The notes beneath the pieces were generated by a model. The model saw only the letters and a program-made list of their open reading frames with translations, was not told the origin of the DNA and did not search any database. 64,000 nucleotides of DNA from CAVQZA01 sp963724805. Lineage in GTDB: Bacteria > Actinomycetota > Thermoleophilia > Gaiellales > Gaiellaceae. The stretch's first letter is position 1. Each line of letters begins with the position of its first letter. Of the stretch, positions 16,806 to 27,101 are shown in pieces. Position numbers and translations under genes: made by a program. The stretch is from the NCBI GenBank assembly GCA_963724805.1, contig CAVRWA010000012.1, positions 384,900 through 448,899 of the forward strand, read 5' to 3'.

Positions 16806-17854
16806 GGTAGGCCGCCGGGCCGGACGGCGGCGAGATCCGCGAGGAGGTAGAGCGAGCCGGTGACGAGCACGGGCTCGCCCAGCTCGTGTGCATGCGTGAG
16901 CGCTTCGACCGGGTCGGGCACGCACTCGACCTCGGCGAAGTGCCGCGAGGCGGCGACTGCGAGGGCGTCGGCAGGCAGCGCGCGAGGGCTCGACGAGCGC
17001 GTCGCAACGAGGCGGGTGGAGCGGGAGGCGAGAGCCGCGAGCATCGCATCGACGTCCTTATCGGCAAGGACCGAGCAGACGATGACAGCAACTTGCTCGA
17101 TCCGCTCGACGAGCCACGCGACGCCCGCCGGATTGTGGGCGCCGTCGCGGATCTCGCCGTTCAGCCGCTCGAGCCTGCCGGGCGGCGCCGCGGCCACGAG
17201 CTCGACCGTGCGACCGAGAAACGCCTCGGCCGCCTCGCGTGCACCGCCGGCCACGACCCGGTGGTCGGGGACGAGGTAGGCCCACTCGGGCTCGCCGAGC
17301 ACGACGGTCGCGCCGGGGCCCGCGACGGCGAGCTTCTCTCGCGCGATCGCCTCGCGCGTCCCGCCGAGCACCTCGGTGTGCTCGAGCGAGACGTTCGTGA
17401 GCACCACCACGAGGGCGTCGAGCACGTTCGTCGCGTCGAGGCGGCCGCCGAGCCCCGCCTCGACCACGGCGACGTCCACCTCCGCGTCCGCAAAGGCCTG
17501 CAGCGCGGCGGCGGTCAGGGTCTCGAACTGGGTCGCGCCGAGCCGTTCGCAGACCTCACGCACGCGCGCGACGGCGGCCTCGAAGTCGGCCTCCTTCCCG
17601 TCGAGCTGGACCCGCTCGCCCCAGCCCGAGACGTGCGGCGAGGTGAACGAGCCCACGCGGAGCCCCTGGGCCCGGAGCGTGGCGTCGACCGTTCGTGTCA
17701 GCGTCGACTTGCCGTTCGTGCCGACGACGTGGATCGCCGGATAGCGGCGCTGCGGCTCGCCGAGCTCGGCGAGCACCGCCCGGATCCGCTCGAGCCCGAA
17801 GCCGTCCTCGGGCCAGGGCGAGAGCCCGGCGACCCAGTCAGTCGCCGAGGGCAT
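16781..17854 (-). CDS. folC: Folylpolyglutamate synthase / dihydrofolate synthase
   Basis: FolC adds glutamate to (dihydro)pteroate and folates. The 357-residue protein has the Mur-ligase P-loop GTNGKST, the omega-loop-like FTSPHVSGWGERV and the motif EAGLGGRLDATNVL, followed by TNVSLEHTEVLG. It is shorter than the usual 420-440 residues; the C-terminal domain is compact but has the GAHNPAG motif. It follows valS with a 17-nt overlap, a common valS-folC pairing. Confidence 0.92.
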   Translation of the reverse strand: MPSATDWVAGLSPWPEDGFGLERIRAVLAELGEPQRRYPAIHVVGTNGKSTLTRTVDATLRAQGLRVGSFTSPHVSGWGERVQLDGKEADFEAAVARVREVCERLGATQFETLTAAALQAFADAEVDVAVVEAGLGGRLDATNVLDALVVVLTNVSLEHTEVLGGTREAIAREKLAVAGPGATVVLGEPEWAYLVPDHRVVAGGAREAAEAFLGRTVELVAAAPPGRLERLNGEIRDGAHNPAGVAWLVERIEQVAVIVCSVLADKDVDAMLAALASRSTRLVATRSSSPRALPADALAVAASRHFAEVECVPDPVEALTHAHELGEPVLVTGSLYLLADLAAVRPGGLPWLSSATS

Positions 17855-20255
17855 CGAGCTCCCGCCGGTAGCGGGCGAGCTTCTCGCGCTCGGCCTCGAC
17901 CACCTCGGGCGGTGCGTTCTCGACGAAGCGCGCGTTCGCGAGCATCCCCTCCGAGCGCGCGACTTCCTTGCGGAGCCGCTCGAGCTCCACCTCGACGTTG
18001 CCGTTCGCCTTCACGCGCTCCGGCCGGACGACCGCGTCGAAGATCCGCTTCTCGTCGCCCTCGAGCGGCACGAGCACCCCGGAGCGGCGGAAGATCGGCG
18101 CCGCCTCCTGCACTGCGACGAGCGCACCCTCGGCATCCGCGTACTCGGACGCCGGCTCGGGCCACGGCGCCACGATCAGCCGCGGGCCGCGGCCCGGCAG
18201 GTTGCCCCAGATCTCTTCCGTCACGTGAGGCATCACCGGATGGAGGAGCTTCAAGAGACGCTCCAACACCGCGAGCGCGGTAGCGCTCGCGTCCCGGTCC
18301 TGCTCGTCGTAGAGCCGCGGCTTGATCGCCTCGGCGTACCAGTCGCAGAAGTCGTCGAAGGTGATGTGGTAGAGCGTGTCGGTCGCCGCGGCGAAGTCGA
18401 AGCGGGCGAGCGCGTCCTCGAGCTCGGCGCGGGCCGCGTCGAGCCGCGCGAGGATCCAGCGCTCCTCCAGGGTCTGCGGCCGCACTTCCGGCTCGGCGTC
18501 GCCCACGTTCTGGAGGATCAGCCGCGACACGTTCCAGAGCTTGTTCGCGAGCTTGCGGCCCTCCTCGATCGCGCCCCAGCTGAAGCGAACGTCCTGGGTG
18601 GAGGAGATCTTGAGCAGGCCGTACCTGGTCGCGTCCGCGCCGTAGCGGTCGACCGCCTCGAGCGGGTCGACGCCGTTGCCGAGGCTCTTCGACATGCGCC
18701 GCCCGTCGGGGGCGAGCACGGTGGAGGTGATGATCACGTCGGTGAACGGGATCTCGCCCATCAGCTCGAGCCCGGACATGATCATCCGGTTCTCCCAGAG
18801 CCGGATGATCTCGCGCGCGGTCACGTTCACGTCGCCCGGGTAGAACGACGCGAGCTCCGGTGTCTGGTCCGGCCAGCCGAGCGTCGCGAAGGGCCAGAGC
18901 GCGGAGGAGAACCACGTGTCGAGCACGTCGGGGTCGCGCTCGAGCTCCGTGGTGCCGCACTCGGCGCACGCCTCGGGCTCGGTGTCGGCGACGTTGACGT
19001 GGCCGTCCGGGCAGTACCAGATCGGGAGCTGGTGGCCCCACCAGAGCTGGCGCGAGAGGCACCAGTCTGGGATCGTCTCGAGCGAGTCGATCGCGAACCG
19101 GTGCTGCGACTCGGGGTGGTAGCGAACGCGCCGCTCCTGCAGCGCCTCGATCGCGGGTCGCGCGAGCCCCTCCATCTCGCACCACCACTGCAGGGAGATC
19201 AACGGCTCGATCCGATTGTGCGTTCGCGCGCACGTCCCGACCGAGTGCCGGTAGTGCTCGCGCTTCTCGAGCTGGTCGTGCTCCTTCAGCCAGTCGAGGA
19301 TCACCGTCTCGGCCTCGTCCTGCGTGAGCCCGGCGAGCTCGCCCGCCTGCTCGTTCATGAGCCCGTCGAGGCCGATCACCATCGGCTCGGGGAGGCCGTG
19401 GTCGCGGCCGATCGCGAAGTCGGTCGGGTCGTGGCCGGGCGTGATCTTGAGGGCGCCGGTGCCGAACTCCGGCTCGACCCGCTCGTCGGCTATCACGGGC
19501 ACGCGGCGCTCGACCACGGGGACGAGGACCTCGCGGCCGATCGCGTCGCGGTAGCGGTCGTCGTCGGGATGCACGGCGACCGCGACGTCGGCGAGGATCG
19601 TCGGCGGGCGCACCGTCGCGACCGTGATGTACCCGTCGCCGTCGGCGAACGGGTAGCGGACGTAGCTGAGCGTGTCGTCCATCTCGACGTGCTCGACCTC
19701 GAGGTCGGAGATCGCGGTCGCGCAGACCGGGCACCAGTTGATGATCCGGTTCGCGCGGTAGATCCAGCCGCGCTCGTAGAGGTGAACGAAGAAGCGCATC
19801 ACCGCGCGGATGTAGTCGTCGTCCATGGTGAAGCGCTCGCGCGAGTAGTCGAGCGAGGCGCCGAGGCGGCGGAACTGGCCCATGATCACGCCGCCGTACT
19901 CACGGAGCCACTCCCAGACCTTCTCGACGAACGCGTCGCGCCCGATCTCCTGCCGCGTGATCCCCTGGTTCGCCAGCTCCCGCTCGACCACGGCCTGCGT
20001 CGCGATCCCCGCGTGGTCGTAGCCCGGCTGCCAGAGCGTGTTGAAGCCACGCATCCGGTGCCAGCGGATCAGCGCGTCCTGGATCGAGCCGTTCAGCGCG
20101 TGCCCCATGTGCAGAGCGCCCGTCACGTTCGGCGGCGGCACGCAGATCACGTACGACTCGCGCGAGGGGTCGGGCTCGGCGTGGTAGAGCCCTTCCTCCT
20201 CCCAGGTCTTCTGCCAGCGCGCCTCGACGCCCTCGGGCTTGTAGAGCGGGTCCAT
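17838..20255 (-). CDS. valS: Valyl-tRNA synthetase
   Basis: ValS charges tRNA-Val. The 805-residue class Ia synthetase starts MDPLYKPEGVEARWQKTWEE. It has HMGH (residues 49-52) as the HIGH motif, the editing domain with VATVRPPTILADVAVAVHPD, and MSKS near residue 520. A coiled-coil C-terminal arm is visible in ERLRKEVARSEGMLANARF. The start at 20255 was chosen because it matches the family N-terminus; the open frame upstream has no homology. It precedes folC. Confidence 0.96.
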   Translation of the reverse strand: MDPLYKPEGVEARWQKTWEEEGLYHAEPDPSRESYVICVPPPNVTGALHMGHALNGSIQDALIRWHRMRGFNTLWQPGYDHAGIATQAVVERELANQGITRQEIGRDAFVEKVWEWLREYGGVIMGQFRRLGASLDYSRERFTMDDDYIRAVMRFFVHLYERGWIYRANRIINWCPVCATAISDLEVEHVEMDDTLSYVRYPFADGDGYITVATVRPPTILADVAVAVHPDDDRYRDAIGREVLVPVVERRVPVIADERVEPEFGTGALKITPGHDPTDFAIGRDHGLPEPMVIGLDGLMNEQAGELAGLTQDEAETVILDWLKEHDQLEKREHYRHSVGTCARTHNRIEPLISLQWWCEMEGLARPAIEALQERRVRYHPESQHRFAIDSLETIPDWCLSRQLWWGHQLPIWYCPDGHVNVADTEPEACAECGTTELERDPDVLDTWFSSALWPFATLGWPDQTPELASFYPGDVNVTAREIIRLWENRMIMSGLELMGEIPFTDVIITSTVLAPDGRRMSKSLGNGVDPLEAVDRYGADATRYGLLKISSTQDVRFSWGAIEEGRKLANKLWNVSRLILQNVGDAEPEVRPQTLEERWILARLDAARAELEDALARFDFAAATDTLYHITFDDFCDWYAEAIKPRLYDEQDRDASATALAVLERLLKLLHPVMPHVTEEIWGNLPGRGPRLIVAPWPEPASEYADAEGALVAVQEAAPIFRRSGVLVPLEGDEKRIFDAVVRPERVKANGNVEVELERLRKEVARSEGMLANARFVENAPPEVVEAEREKLARYRRELDALGD

Positions 20256-20275
20256 GGAGACGAATCGTAGTGGGC

Positions 20276-20694
20276 TTATCCGAGGAACCGCAGCAGGAGC
20301 CCGGCCACGCAGACGGGCTTGTCGTGCCCCTCGCGCTCGACCGTCGCCGCGATCGTCGCCTGGGTCCCTCCGGAGACGGGCTCGACGCTCTCGACCCGGA
20401 AGTGCGCGCGGATGCGGCTGCCGCTCGGCACCGGCGCGGGGAAGCGCACGCGGTTGAGCCCATAGTTCAGCGTCGTCCCCTCGTGTGGCTCCGCGACCTC
20501 GGCCCACATCGGCACAATCAGCGAGAGTGTCAGGAGCCCGTGCGCGACCGTCTTCCCGAACGGGCCGGTCGCCGCGAAGCCCGGATCGACGTGGATCGCC
20601 TGACGGTCGTCGGTCGCCTCGGCGAAGGCGTCGATCCGCGCCTGGGTGATCTCGAGCCAGCCGCTCGGGCCGAGCTCCTGGCCGGGCTCGAGGT

Positions 20695-20698
<4 letters not shown>
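20276..20698 (-). CDS. MaoC-like hot-dog dehydratase with apparent CTG start
   Basis: The 140-residue product is an R-specific enoyl-CoA hydratase or MaoC-like protein with a hot-dog fold. It has the hydratase motif FAEATDDRQAIHVDPGFA, the segment FGKTVAHGLLTLSLIVPMW and the C-terminal strand pair RVESVEPVSGGTQATIAATV. The conserved N-terminus NLEPGQELGPSGW has no ATG, GTG or TTG in front of it. The codon there is CTG, overlapping the clpX stop as CTGA. Its substrate, probably an acyl-CoA, is unknown. Confidence 0.85.
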
Positions 20699-21972
<1,274 letters not shown>

Positions 21973-22015
21973 CGTCTCGATACTCCTTGTAGCGCGCCTG
22001 CCGCCGTTAGTCCAG

Positions 22016-22600
22016 CTAGCGGTGCGCGATGACGTTGTCGATGATGCCGTATTCCTTTGCTTCTTCGGACGTCATGTAGTAGTCGCGCTCCATGTCCTTC
22101 GACACTGTCTCTGCGTCCTTCGCAGTGTGTACAGAGAGGATCTCCTCCAGGCGCCGCTTCAACGCGATCGTCTCGCGCGCCTGGATCTCGATGTCCGTCG
22201 CCTGCCCCTGGAAGCCGCTTGTCACCTGGTGGATCAGGATCTTCGCATTCGGCAGCGCCATCCGCTTCCCTTTCGCGCCGCCGGCGAGGATCACGGCGCC
22301 CATCGACATTGCGATGCCGACGCAGATCGTCTGCACGTCGGGCTTGATGAACTGCATGGTGTCGTAGATCGCGAGGCCGGAGTACACCTGGCCGCCCGGC
22401 GAGTTGATGTAGATCGAGATGTCCTTGTCCGGATCCTCGGACTCGAGGTGGAGCAGCTGCGCGACGATCAGGTTCGCGATCTGGTCGTCGATCGGCGTGC
22501 CGAGGAAAATGATCCGCTCATTGAGCAGACGGGAATAGATGTCGAACGAGCGCTCGCCGCGCGAGGTCTGCTCGATCACCATCGGAATCAACGGGCTCAT
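22016..22600 (-). CDS. clpP: ATP-dependent Clp protease proteolytic subunit ClpP
   Basis: ClpP forms the tetradecameric serine protease chamber. The 194-residue product has the catalytic triad Ser99 (in IAMSMGAVILAGG), His124 (in LPNAKILIHQ) and Asp173 (in ERDYYM). The N-terminus starts MSPLIPMVIEQTSRGERSFD, so the axial loop is intact. It lies 2 nt after tig and upstream of clpX, typical of actinobacteria. Confidence 0.97.
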   Translation of the reverse strand: MSPLIPMVIEQTSRGERSFDIYSRLLNERIIFLGTPIDDQIANLIVAQLLHLESEDPDKDISIYINSPGGQVYSGLAIYDTMQFIKPDVQTICVGIAMSMGAVILAGGAKGKRMALPNAKILIHQVTSGFQGQATDIEIQARETIALKRRLEEILSVHTAKDAETVSKDMERDYYMTSEEAKEYGIIDNVIAHR

Positions 22601-22602
22601 CG

Positions 22603-23946
22603 CTACTCCTTGCTACCGGGGGTCCATAGCTTCGTTTCGGTCTGCTGCTTTTCCTTTTCGGGCGTCCAGATCGCCTCGCGCGCCTCTGCCAGCTCAACCG
22701 GGATCCGCTTCACCTCGGCGGCAATCCGGTCGAGCGAGTCGCGCAGGCGGATGTCCTCGCGGAGCCGCTCGTACTCGCCGCGCTCGCGGAGCTCGGCGAT
22801 CACCTCGTCGGCGTCCTCGCCCGCGGCCTCGGCCTGCTCGCGCACGAGCCGGTCGACCTCGGCGTCCTCGACCGTGAGCGCGAGCTTCTCGGCGGCGGCC
22901 TCGAGCGTGACCTCGCGTGCGACGGAGTGCGCGGCCTCTTCGCGGACGCGCTGCACGAGCTCGTCCGCGGAGCCACCGGTCATCTGCAGATAGGCCTCGA
23001 AGGGGATGCCGCGGCTCTCGACGGAGCGCACGAGCCCGTTCAGGAGCTCGCGCGCACGGGACTCGACGAGGGGACCGCTCGCCTGGACGTTCGCCGCCTG
23101 GACGAGCGCGTCGACAACGGCGGAGCGGAACGCGGCGTCGGCCTCGGCCTCGACCTGCTCCTTGAGGCGCTGCTCGAGGTCGGAGCGCAGCTCGTCGAGC
23201 GTGTCGAACTCGCTCGCGGTGCGCGCGAGCTCGTCGTCGAGCGGCGGCAGCACGTGCTCCTTGATCTCCTTGAGCTGAACCTCGACTGCGGAGGTCGAGT
23301 CGTCGGCGAGCTCGAAGCCGATCTTCTTCGACTCGCCGGCCTCCATCCCGAGCACGCCCTGCTCGACCTCCTCGACGAGGCGGCCGGCGCCGAGCTGGAC
23401 GACGTAGTCGTGCTGGGTCTCCCCACCGGGGCTGACCAGGTCGATCACGACGGTGTCGCCCGCCTGCGCCCCGCGGTCCTCGACCGGGCTGAGCTCGGCG
23501 ACCGACGCGCGCAGCACCTCGAGCTCGTGCTCGACCAGCCCCTCGGGAACCTCCGGCTCGGCGTAGGGAACCTCGAGCTCCGACCAGTCGGGGAGCACGG
23601 GCGCCGGCATCACCTCGACCGTCGCCGTGAACCGCCACGGGTCGGCGTCGTTCGCGGGCAGTTCGAAGTCGTACGCGGGCTGGGCGACGGGCCGCAGACG
23701 CGCGCGGGCTGCCGCGTTCCAGAACCAGCCGGAGATGTGGCTCTCGACGGCCTCGGTGTAGAGGCGGTCCTTGCCGACGCGGGAGATCAGCACCGGCATC
23801 GGCACCTTGCCCTTCCGGAAGCCGGGGATCTTCACGGTCTCGGCGAGGTCGTTCGCCGCGTGCTCGACGGCGTGGTGGACGTCGTGGCTCGGCACGTCGA
23901 CCGTGAGCCTCACCGTGTTCCCCGCCAACTCTTCGACCTGAGACAT
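22603..23946 (-). CDS. tig: Trigger factor
   Basis: Trigger factor is the ribosome-bound chaperone and prolyl isomerase. The 447-residue protein has the ribosome-docking loop in VKIPGFRKGKVPMPVLISRV, a FKBP-type domain (ELSPVEDRGAQAGDTVVIDL, about 150-240) and a long helical C-terminal arm with VTLEAAAEKLALTVEDAEVD. The ATG at 23946 matches the family start MSQVEELAGNTVRLTVDV. It is the first gene of the tig-clpP-clpX group. Confidence 0.95.
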   Translation of the reverse strand: MSQVEELAGNTVRLTVDVPSHDVHHAVEHAANDLAETVKIPGFRKGKVPMPVLISRVGKDRLYTEAVESHISGWFWNAAARARLRPVAQPAYDFELPANDADPWRFTATVEVMPAPVLPDWSELEVPYAEPEVPEGLVEHELEVLRASVAELSPVEDRGAQAGDTVVIDLVSPGGETQHDYVVQLGAGRLVEEVEQGVLGMEAGESKKIGFELADDSTSAVEVQLKEIKEHVLPPLDDELARTASEFDTLDELRSDLEQRLKEQVEAEADAAFRSAVVDALVQAANVQASGPLVESRARELLNGLVRSVESRGIPFEAYLQMTGGSADELVQRVREEAAHSVAREVTLEAAAEKLALTVEDAEVDRLVREQAEAAGEDADEVIAELRERGEYERLREDIRLRDSLDRIAAEVKRIPVELAEAREAIWTPEKEKQQTETKLWTPGSKE

Positions 23947-24003
23947 CCTGCGGCCATTCAACCAGAGAGAGGGTGGGCTGCCGCCGAGTCCTTCGTTTCG
24001 AAG

Positions 24004-24087
24004 TGCGGGCGGGAGGACTCGAACCTCCAAGAGCTTTCGCCCAACGGGACCTAAACCCGCCGCGTCTACCAGTTCCGCCACGCCCGC
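24004..24087 (-). tRNA. tRNA-Leu (UAG)
   Basis: On the minus strand the acceptor GCGGGCG pairs with CGCCCGC. The anticodon arm GCGGG-TTTAGGT-CCCGT gives anticodon UAG, and a variable arm and GGTTCGAGTCC T-loop follow. Discriminator A; no encoded CCA. A TATCGT box lies 13 nt upstream of the 5' end. Confidence 0.95.
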
Positions 24088-24123
24088 GTCTTGCACGTAA
24101 ACGATACGGGCTACGATCGGAGT

Positions 24124-24558
24124 GTGAGCTTCATCGTGGTCGGGATCGACGGCTCGGACGAGTCGAAGCGGGCGCTGCACTGGGCGCTCAACGAGGCACG
24201 CCTGCGCGACGCGAAGCTGCTCGCCGTCCACAGCTGGACGTACCAGTTCACGGCCGGCCCTGGGTACCTGCCGGGGGCGGACCCGGAGGTCCGGGCCTCG
24301 ATCCAGAAGGAGGCCGAGCAGGTGATCGACGACGCGCTGGCGGAGTTCGCGACCGGCGGCGTCGAGGTCGAGCGCAGCGCTCCGGAGGGGCAGCCGTCGG
24401 CGATGCTCGTCGAGGCGGCGGAGGGCGCCGACCTCCTCGTCGTCGGCTCGCGCGGGCGAGGCGGCTTCTCGGGCCTTCTGCTCGGCTCGGTGAGCCAGCA
24501 GTGCGCACACCATGCGCCCTGCCCGGTCGTGATCGTCCCGCCGGCCAAGAACCTCTAG
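24124..24558 (+). CDS. Universal stress protein (UspA family)
   Basis: The 144-residue protein starts VSFIVVGIDGSDESKRALHW and has the ATP-binding signature GSRGRGGFSGLLLGSVSQ near its C-terminus, so it belongs to the nucleotide-binding Usp class. The GTG at 24124 was chosen because a TACGAT -10 box ends 6 nt before it, which fits a leaderless transcript. An upstream in-frame start would lie inside that promoter. It is divergent from tRNA-Leu. Confidence 0.9.
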   Translation: MSFIVVGIDGSDESKRALHWALNEARLRDAKLLAVHSWTYQFTAGPGYLPGADPEVRASIQKEAEQVIDDALAEFATGGVEVERSAPEGQPSAMLVEAAEGADLLVVGSRGRGGFSGLLLGSVSQQCAHHAPCPVVIVPPAKNL

Positions 24559-24652
24559 GTAGTTCCCCGCACCGGGTTCCGGAGCCCGCCCCGATGTGCG
24601 CCGCGGCCGGACGCGCGACGATTGGTGGTGCCTACGACAAGGAGGTGGATTC

Positions 24653-25072
24653 ATGCCGACAACGCCGCTGATTCCGTTCCGCGAGCTCGATTCGATGGAG
24701 CGGAGAGCACGGCGGATCTTCGATGCGTGGGGCCTCGTCCCCATGCTCGTTCCCGCCGCCGACATCTACGAGACTCCCGACGAGCTGGTCGTGGAGCTCG
24801 AGGTCCCCGGCTTCGACGAGAAGGATCTCGATGTCGAGGTGATCGACCACGTGCTGACGGTCAAGGGCACGCGGAAGGAGACCAAGGAGCAGGACGAGAA
24901 GACGTTCCGTCTGCACGAGCGGCTCGACCGCGAGTTCCTGCGCCGCTTCGAGCTTCCGCCCGAGGCGGACACCACGAGGGTGAAGGCCGTCTTCACGAAG
25001 GGCGTGCTGGAGCTCCACACGCCGAAGACGATCGAGGCGAAGGCCCACAGAATTCCGATCGCGGCCAAGTAA
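24653..25072 (+). CDS. Small heat shock protein Hsp20 (alpha-crystallin family)
   Basis: This ATP-independent holdase has 139 residues. The alpha-crystallin domain spans about 40-130, with ADIYETPDELVVELEVPGF and the C-terminal strand KAVFTKGVLELHTPK, and a PIAAK tail. A strong AAGGAGGTG site lies 5-6 nt before the ATG; this decides the start over an upstream in-frame GTG. It follows the universal stress gene, a small stress cluster. Confidence 0.93.
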   Translation: MPTTPLIPFRELDSMERRARRIFDAWGLVPMLVPAADIYETPDELVVELEVPGFDEKDLDVEVIDHVLTVKGTRKETKEQDEKTFRLHERLDREFLRRFELPPEADTTRVKAVFTKGVLELHTPKTIEAKAHRIPIAAK

Positions 25073-25122
25073 CCTCGGCCGGCACCGTGCGCGCGGGCTC
25101 CGCAGGGGCCCGCGCGCCTCTC

Positions 25123-26463
25123 TCAGAGCAGCCGCCGCGCCGCCGTCCGGGCCGCGAGGCCGTAGGCGAGTGCGAGCGCGGCCAGCCACACGCACTCGCG
25201 CAGGAACACGCCGGCCGGGTGTGTGTCGTAGAGCGCGACCGTGAAAGCGTGCACCGCATGCCCGAACGGGAAGAGGGCGCCGATCCACGCCACCACTGGC
25301 GCGGTCCCCTGCGGGACGAGCGCGACGAGCGTGAGCGGCAGCGCGACGAGGAACGCGACGAGCGTCGCCGTTCCCGCCTCGCGCGCGAGCGCGCCCACGA
25401 GGACTCCGAAGGCGCCGAACGCCGCCGCCGCGAGCAGGAGCCCGGCGACGAGGAGCGGCACGCGCTGCCACGGCTGCCCGCCCGAGACGTGCCCGAGCTC
25501 GACGATGAGGCCGAACACGAGCGCGAGCAGCAGCCCGAGCCCGGCCGCGATCAGCGTCACGAACGCGATCTTCTCGGCCACCAGCCGGCCGAAGCCGGCG
25601 AGGCCGCCGACGAGCCGCCCGAGCACGTTCTCCTCCCGCTCGGCGACGATCGCGCCCGCGCCGAGCAGCACCGCCACGAACGCGAGCGCCAGCGCGAGCG
25701 CGTAGGCCTGCACCTGCGCGGAGAGGATCCACGAGCGCCCGCCCTGCGAGACGTGGACGAGCTGGATCGGGTTCGCGGTCGCCCTGAGGAACGTGCCGAC
25801 CTGGCCGACCGCGCCGTTCAGCTGGTTCATGAAGGCGCCGAGCTCCTTCGCGCGCGCGGCCACCGCGGGATCGGGCGAGCGCGCGAGCACGGCGAGCTCG
25901 GCGCGAGCGCGGCGGACTCCGAGCAGGCTGAACCTGGTCTTGCCGATCACCCCGCCGCCGCCGTGGAGCAGCAGGTTCACCGCGCTCAGGTTCGCCTCGA
26001 TGTAGGCCTTCTGCAGGTCGAGGTTCGTCGAGTAGACGAACGAGCGGAGCTTCTCGACCACCCGGGTCGAGAGCCCACCGCGGGTCGTTCGCAGGATCAG
26101 CTTCGGGCTCTGCTCGAGCCCGCGGAGGTCGGAGGTGAAGCCCTTCGGCACGGTCAGGATCGCCAGCACCTGGCCCGACGCGAGCTGGCTGTCGGCCTGC
26201 GCCTCGCTCATCCGGACGAGCTTCACCTCCTTCGCCGAGTCGAAGAGCCGCTGCAGGTCGAAGGTCTGCTTGCCGACCACGAGCACGCTCGGCAGCCCCT
26301 CGGGCGCCACGAGCGCGACCCGCGGCCGCTCGCCCGCGTAGCGGACGACGAGGCCGACGAGGAGCGCGACCACGAGCGGGTAGACGATCAGAGCGCCCGC
26401 AAGCGCGGGCGAGCGGCGCAGCAGCAGCACGTCCTTCCCGAGCAGCAGACGGATCGCCCTCAC
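25123..26463 (-). CDS. ABC-2 type transporter permease
   Basis: The 446-residue protein has one N-terminal membrane helix (about 20-42), a large extracytoplasmic domain (about 50-265) and five or six C-terminal helices containing AIVAEREENVLGRLVGG. This is the ABC-2 export permease layout. It overlaps the ATPase gene by 4 nt. The substrate is unknown; drugs, lipids or a peptide are possible. Three genes (lipoprotein, ATPase, permease) form one minus-strand unit. Confidence 0.88.
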   Translation of the reverse strand: MRAIRLLLGKDVLLLRRSPALAGALIVYPLVVALLVGLVVRYAGERPRVALVAPEGLPSVLVVGKQTFDLQRLFDSAKEVKLVRMSEAQADSQLASGQVLAILTVPKGFTSDLRGLEQSPKLILRTTRGGLSTRVVEKLRSFVYSTNLDLQKAYIEANLSAVNLLLHGGGGVIGKTRFSLLGVRRARAELAVLARSPDPAVAARAKELGAFMNQLNGAVGQVGTFLRATANPIQLVHVSQGGRSWILSAQVQAYALALALAFVAVLLGAGAIVAEREENVLGRLVGGLAGFGRLVAEKIAFVTLIAAGLGLLLALVFGLIVELGHVSGGQPWQRVPLLVAGLLLAAAAFGAFGVLVGALAREAGTATLVAFLVALPLTLVALVPQGTAPVVAWIGALFPFGHAVHAFTVALYDTHPAGVFLRECVWLAALALAYGLAARTAARRLL

Positions 26464-27101
26464 ACCTGCTCCTCGAGATACCCGGCGGGCGGGCCCTCGT
26501 AGACGAGCCGCCCCTCCTCGAGCACGAGCAGCCGGTCGGCGACGCGGCGGGCCTCGTCGAGGTTGTGCGTCGCGAAGAGGACGCCGCCCCCCGCGCCGCG
26601 CACGCGTGCGACGAGCTGCCAGAGCGCCCCGCGGCGGCGCGCGTCGAGTGAGGCGGTCGGCTCGTCGAGGAGCAGCACAGACGGCTCGCCGAGCAGTCCG
26701 ATCGCGAGGTTGAGCCGCTGCTGGTTCCCGACCGAGAGCTCGGCCGCGTGCCGGTCCTCCACGTCGAGCCCGACCTCCGAGAGCGCGCGGTCGACGGAGC
26801 CGCCGACGTCCGCGAGCCCGGCCAGGCGGGCGAAGAGCTCGAGGTTCTCGCGCGGCGTGAGCCGGCCGTACAGCGCGGGGCGCTGCGGCATCCAGCCGAT
26901 CTGCGACGCGGCCGCAACGCTGCCACCGCTCGGCCTCAGCGCCCCGGCGAGGATCGAGAGCAGCGTGGACTTGCCGGCGCCGTTCGGCCCGCCCAGCGCG
27001 ACCACCTCGCCCGCCGCGACCTCCAGGTCCGTCGGCTCGAGCACGACGCGGCGCCCGAACCGCCGGGTCACGCCGTGAGCAGAGAGGAGCGGCGGCGTCA
27101 G
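26460..27101 (-). CDS. ABC transporter ATP-binding protein with apparent CTG start
   Basis: The 213-residue ATPase has Walker A GPNGAGKST, signature LSVGNQQRLNLA (LSxGxQ type), Walker B LLLDEP and H-loop ATH. The first beta strand LLSAHGVTRRFG needs a start upstream of it. The only candidate is CTG at 27101, overlapping the upstream lipoprotein stop as CTGA; the internal GTG at codon 11 would cut the strand. It energises the permease encoded downstream. Confidence 0.9.
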   Translation of the reverse strand: MTPPLLSAHGVTRRFGRRVVLEPTDLEVAAGEVVALGGPNGAGKSTLLSILAGALRPSGGSVAAASQIGWMPQRPALYGRLTPRENLELFARLAGLADVGGSVDRALSEVGLDVEDRHAAELSVGNQQRLNLAIGLLGEPSVLLLDEPTASLDARRRGALWQLVARVRGAGGGVLFATHNLDEARRVADRLLVLEEGRLVYEGPPAGYLEEQV

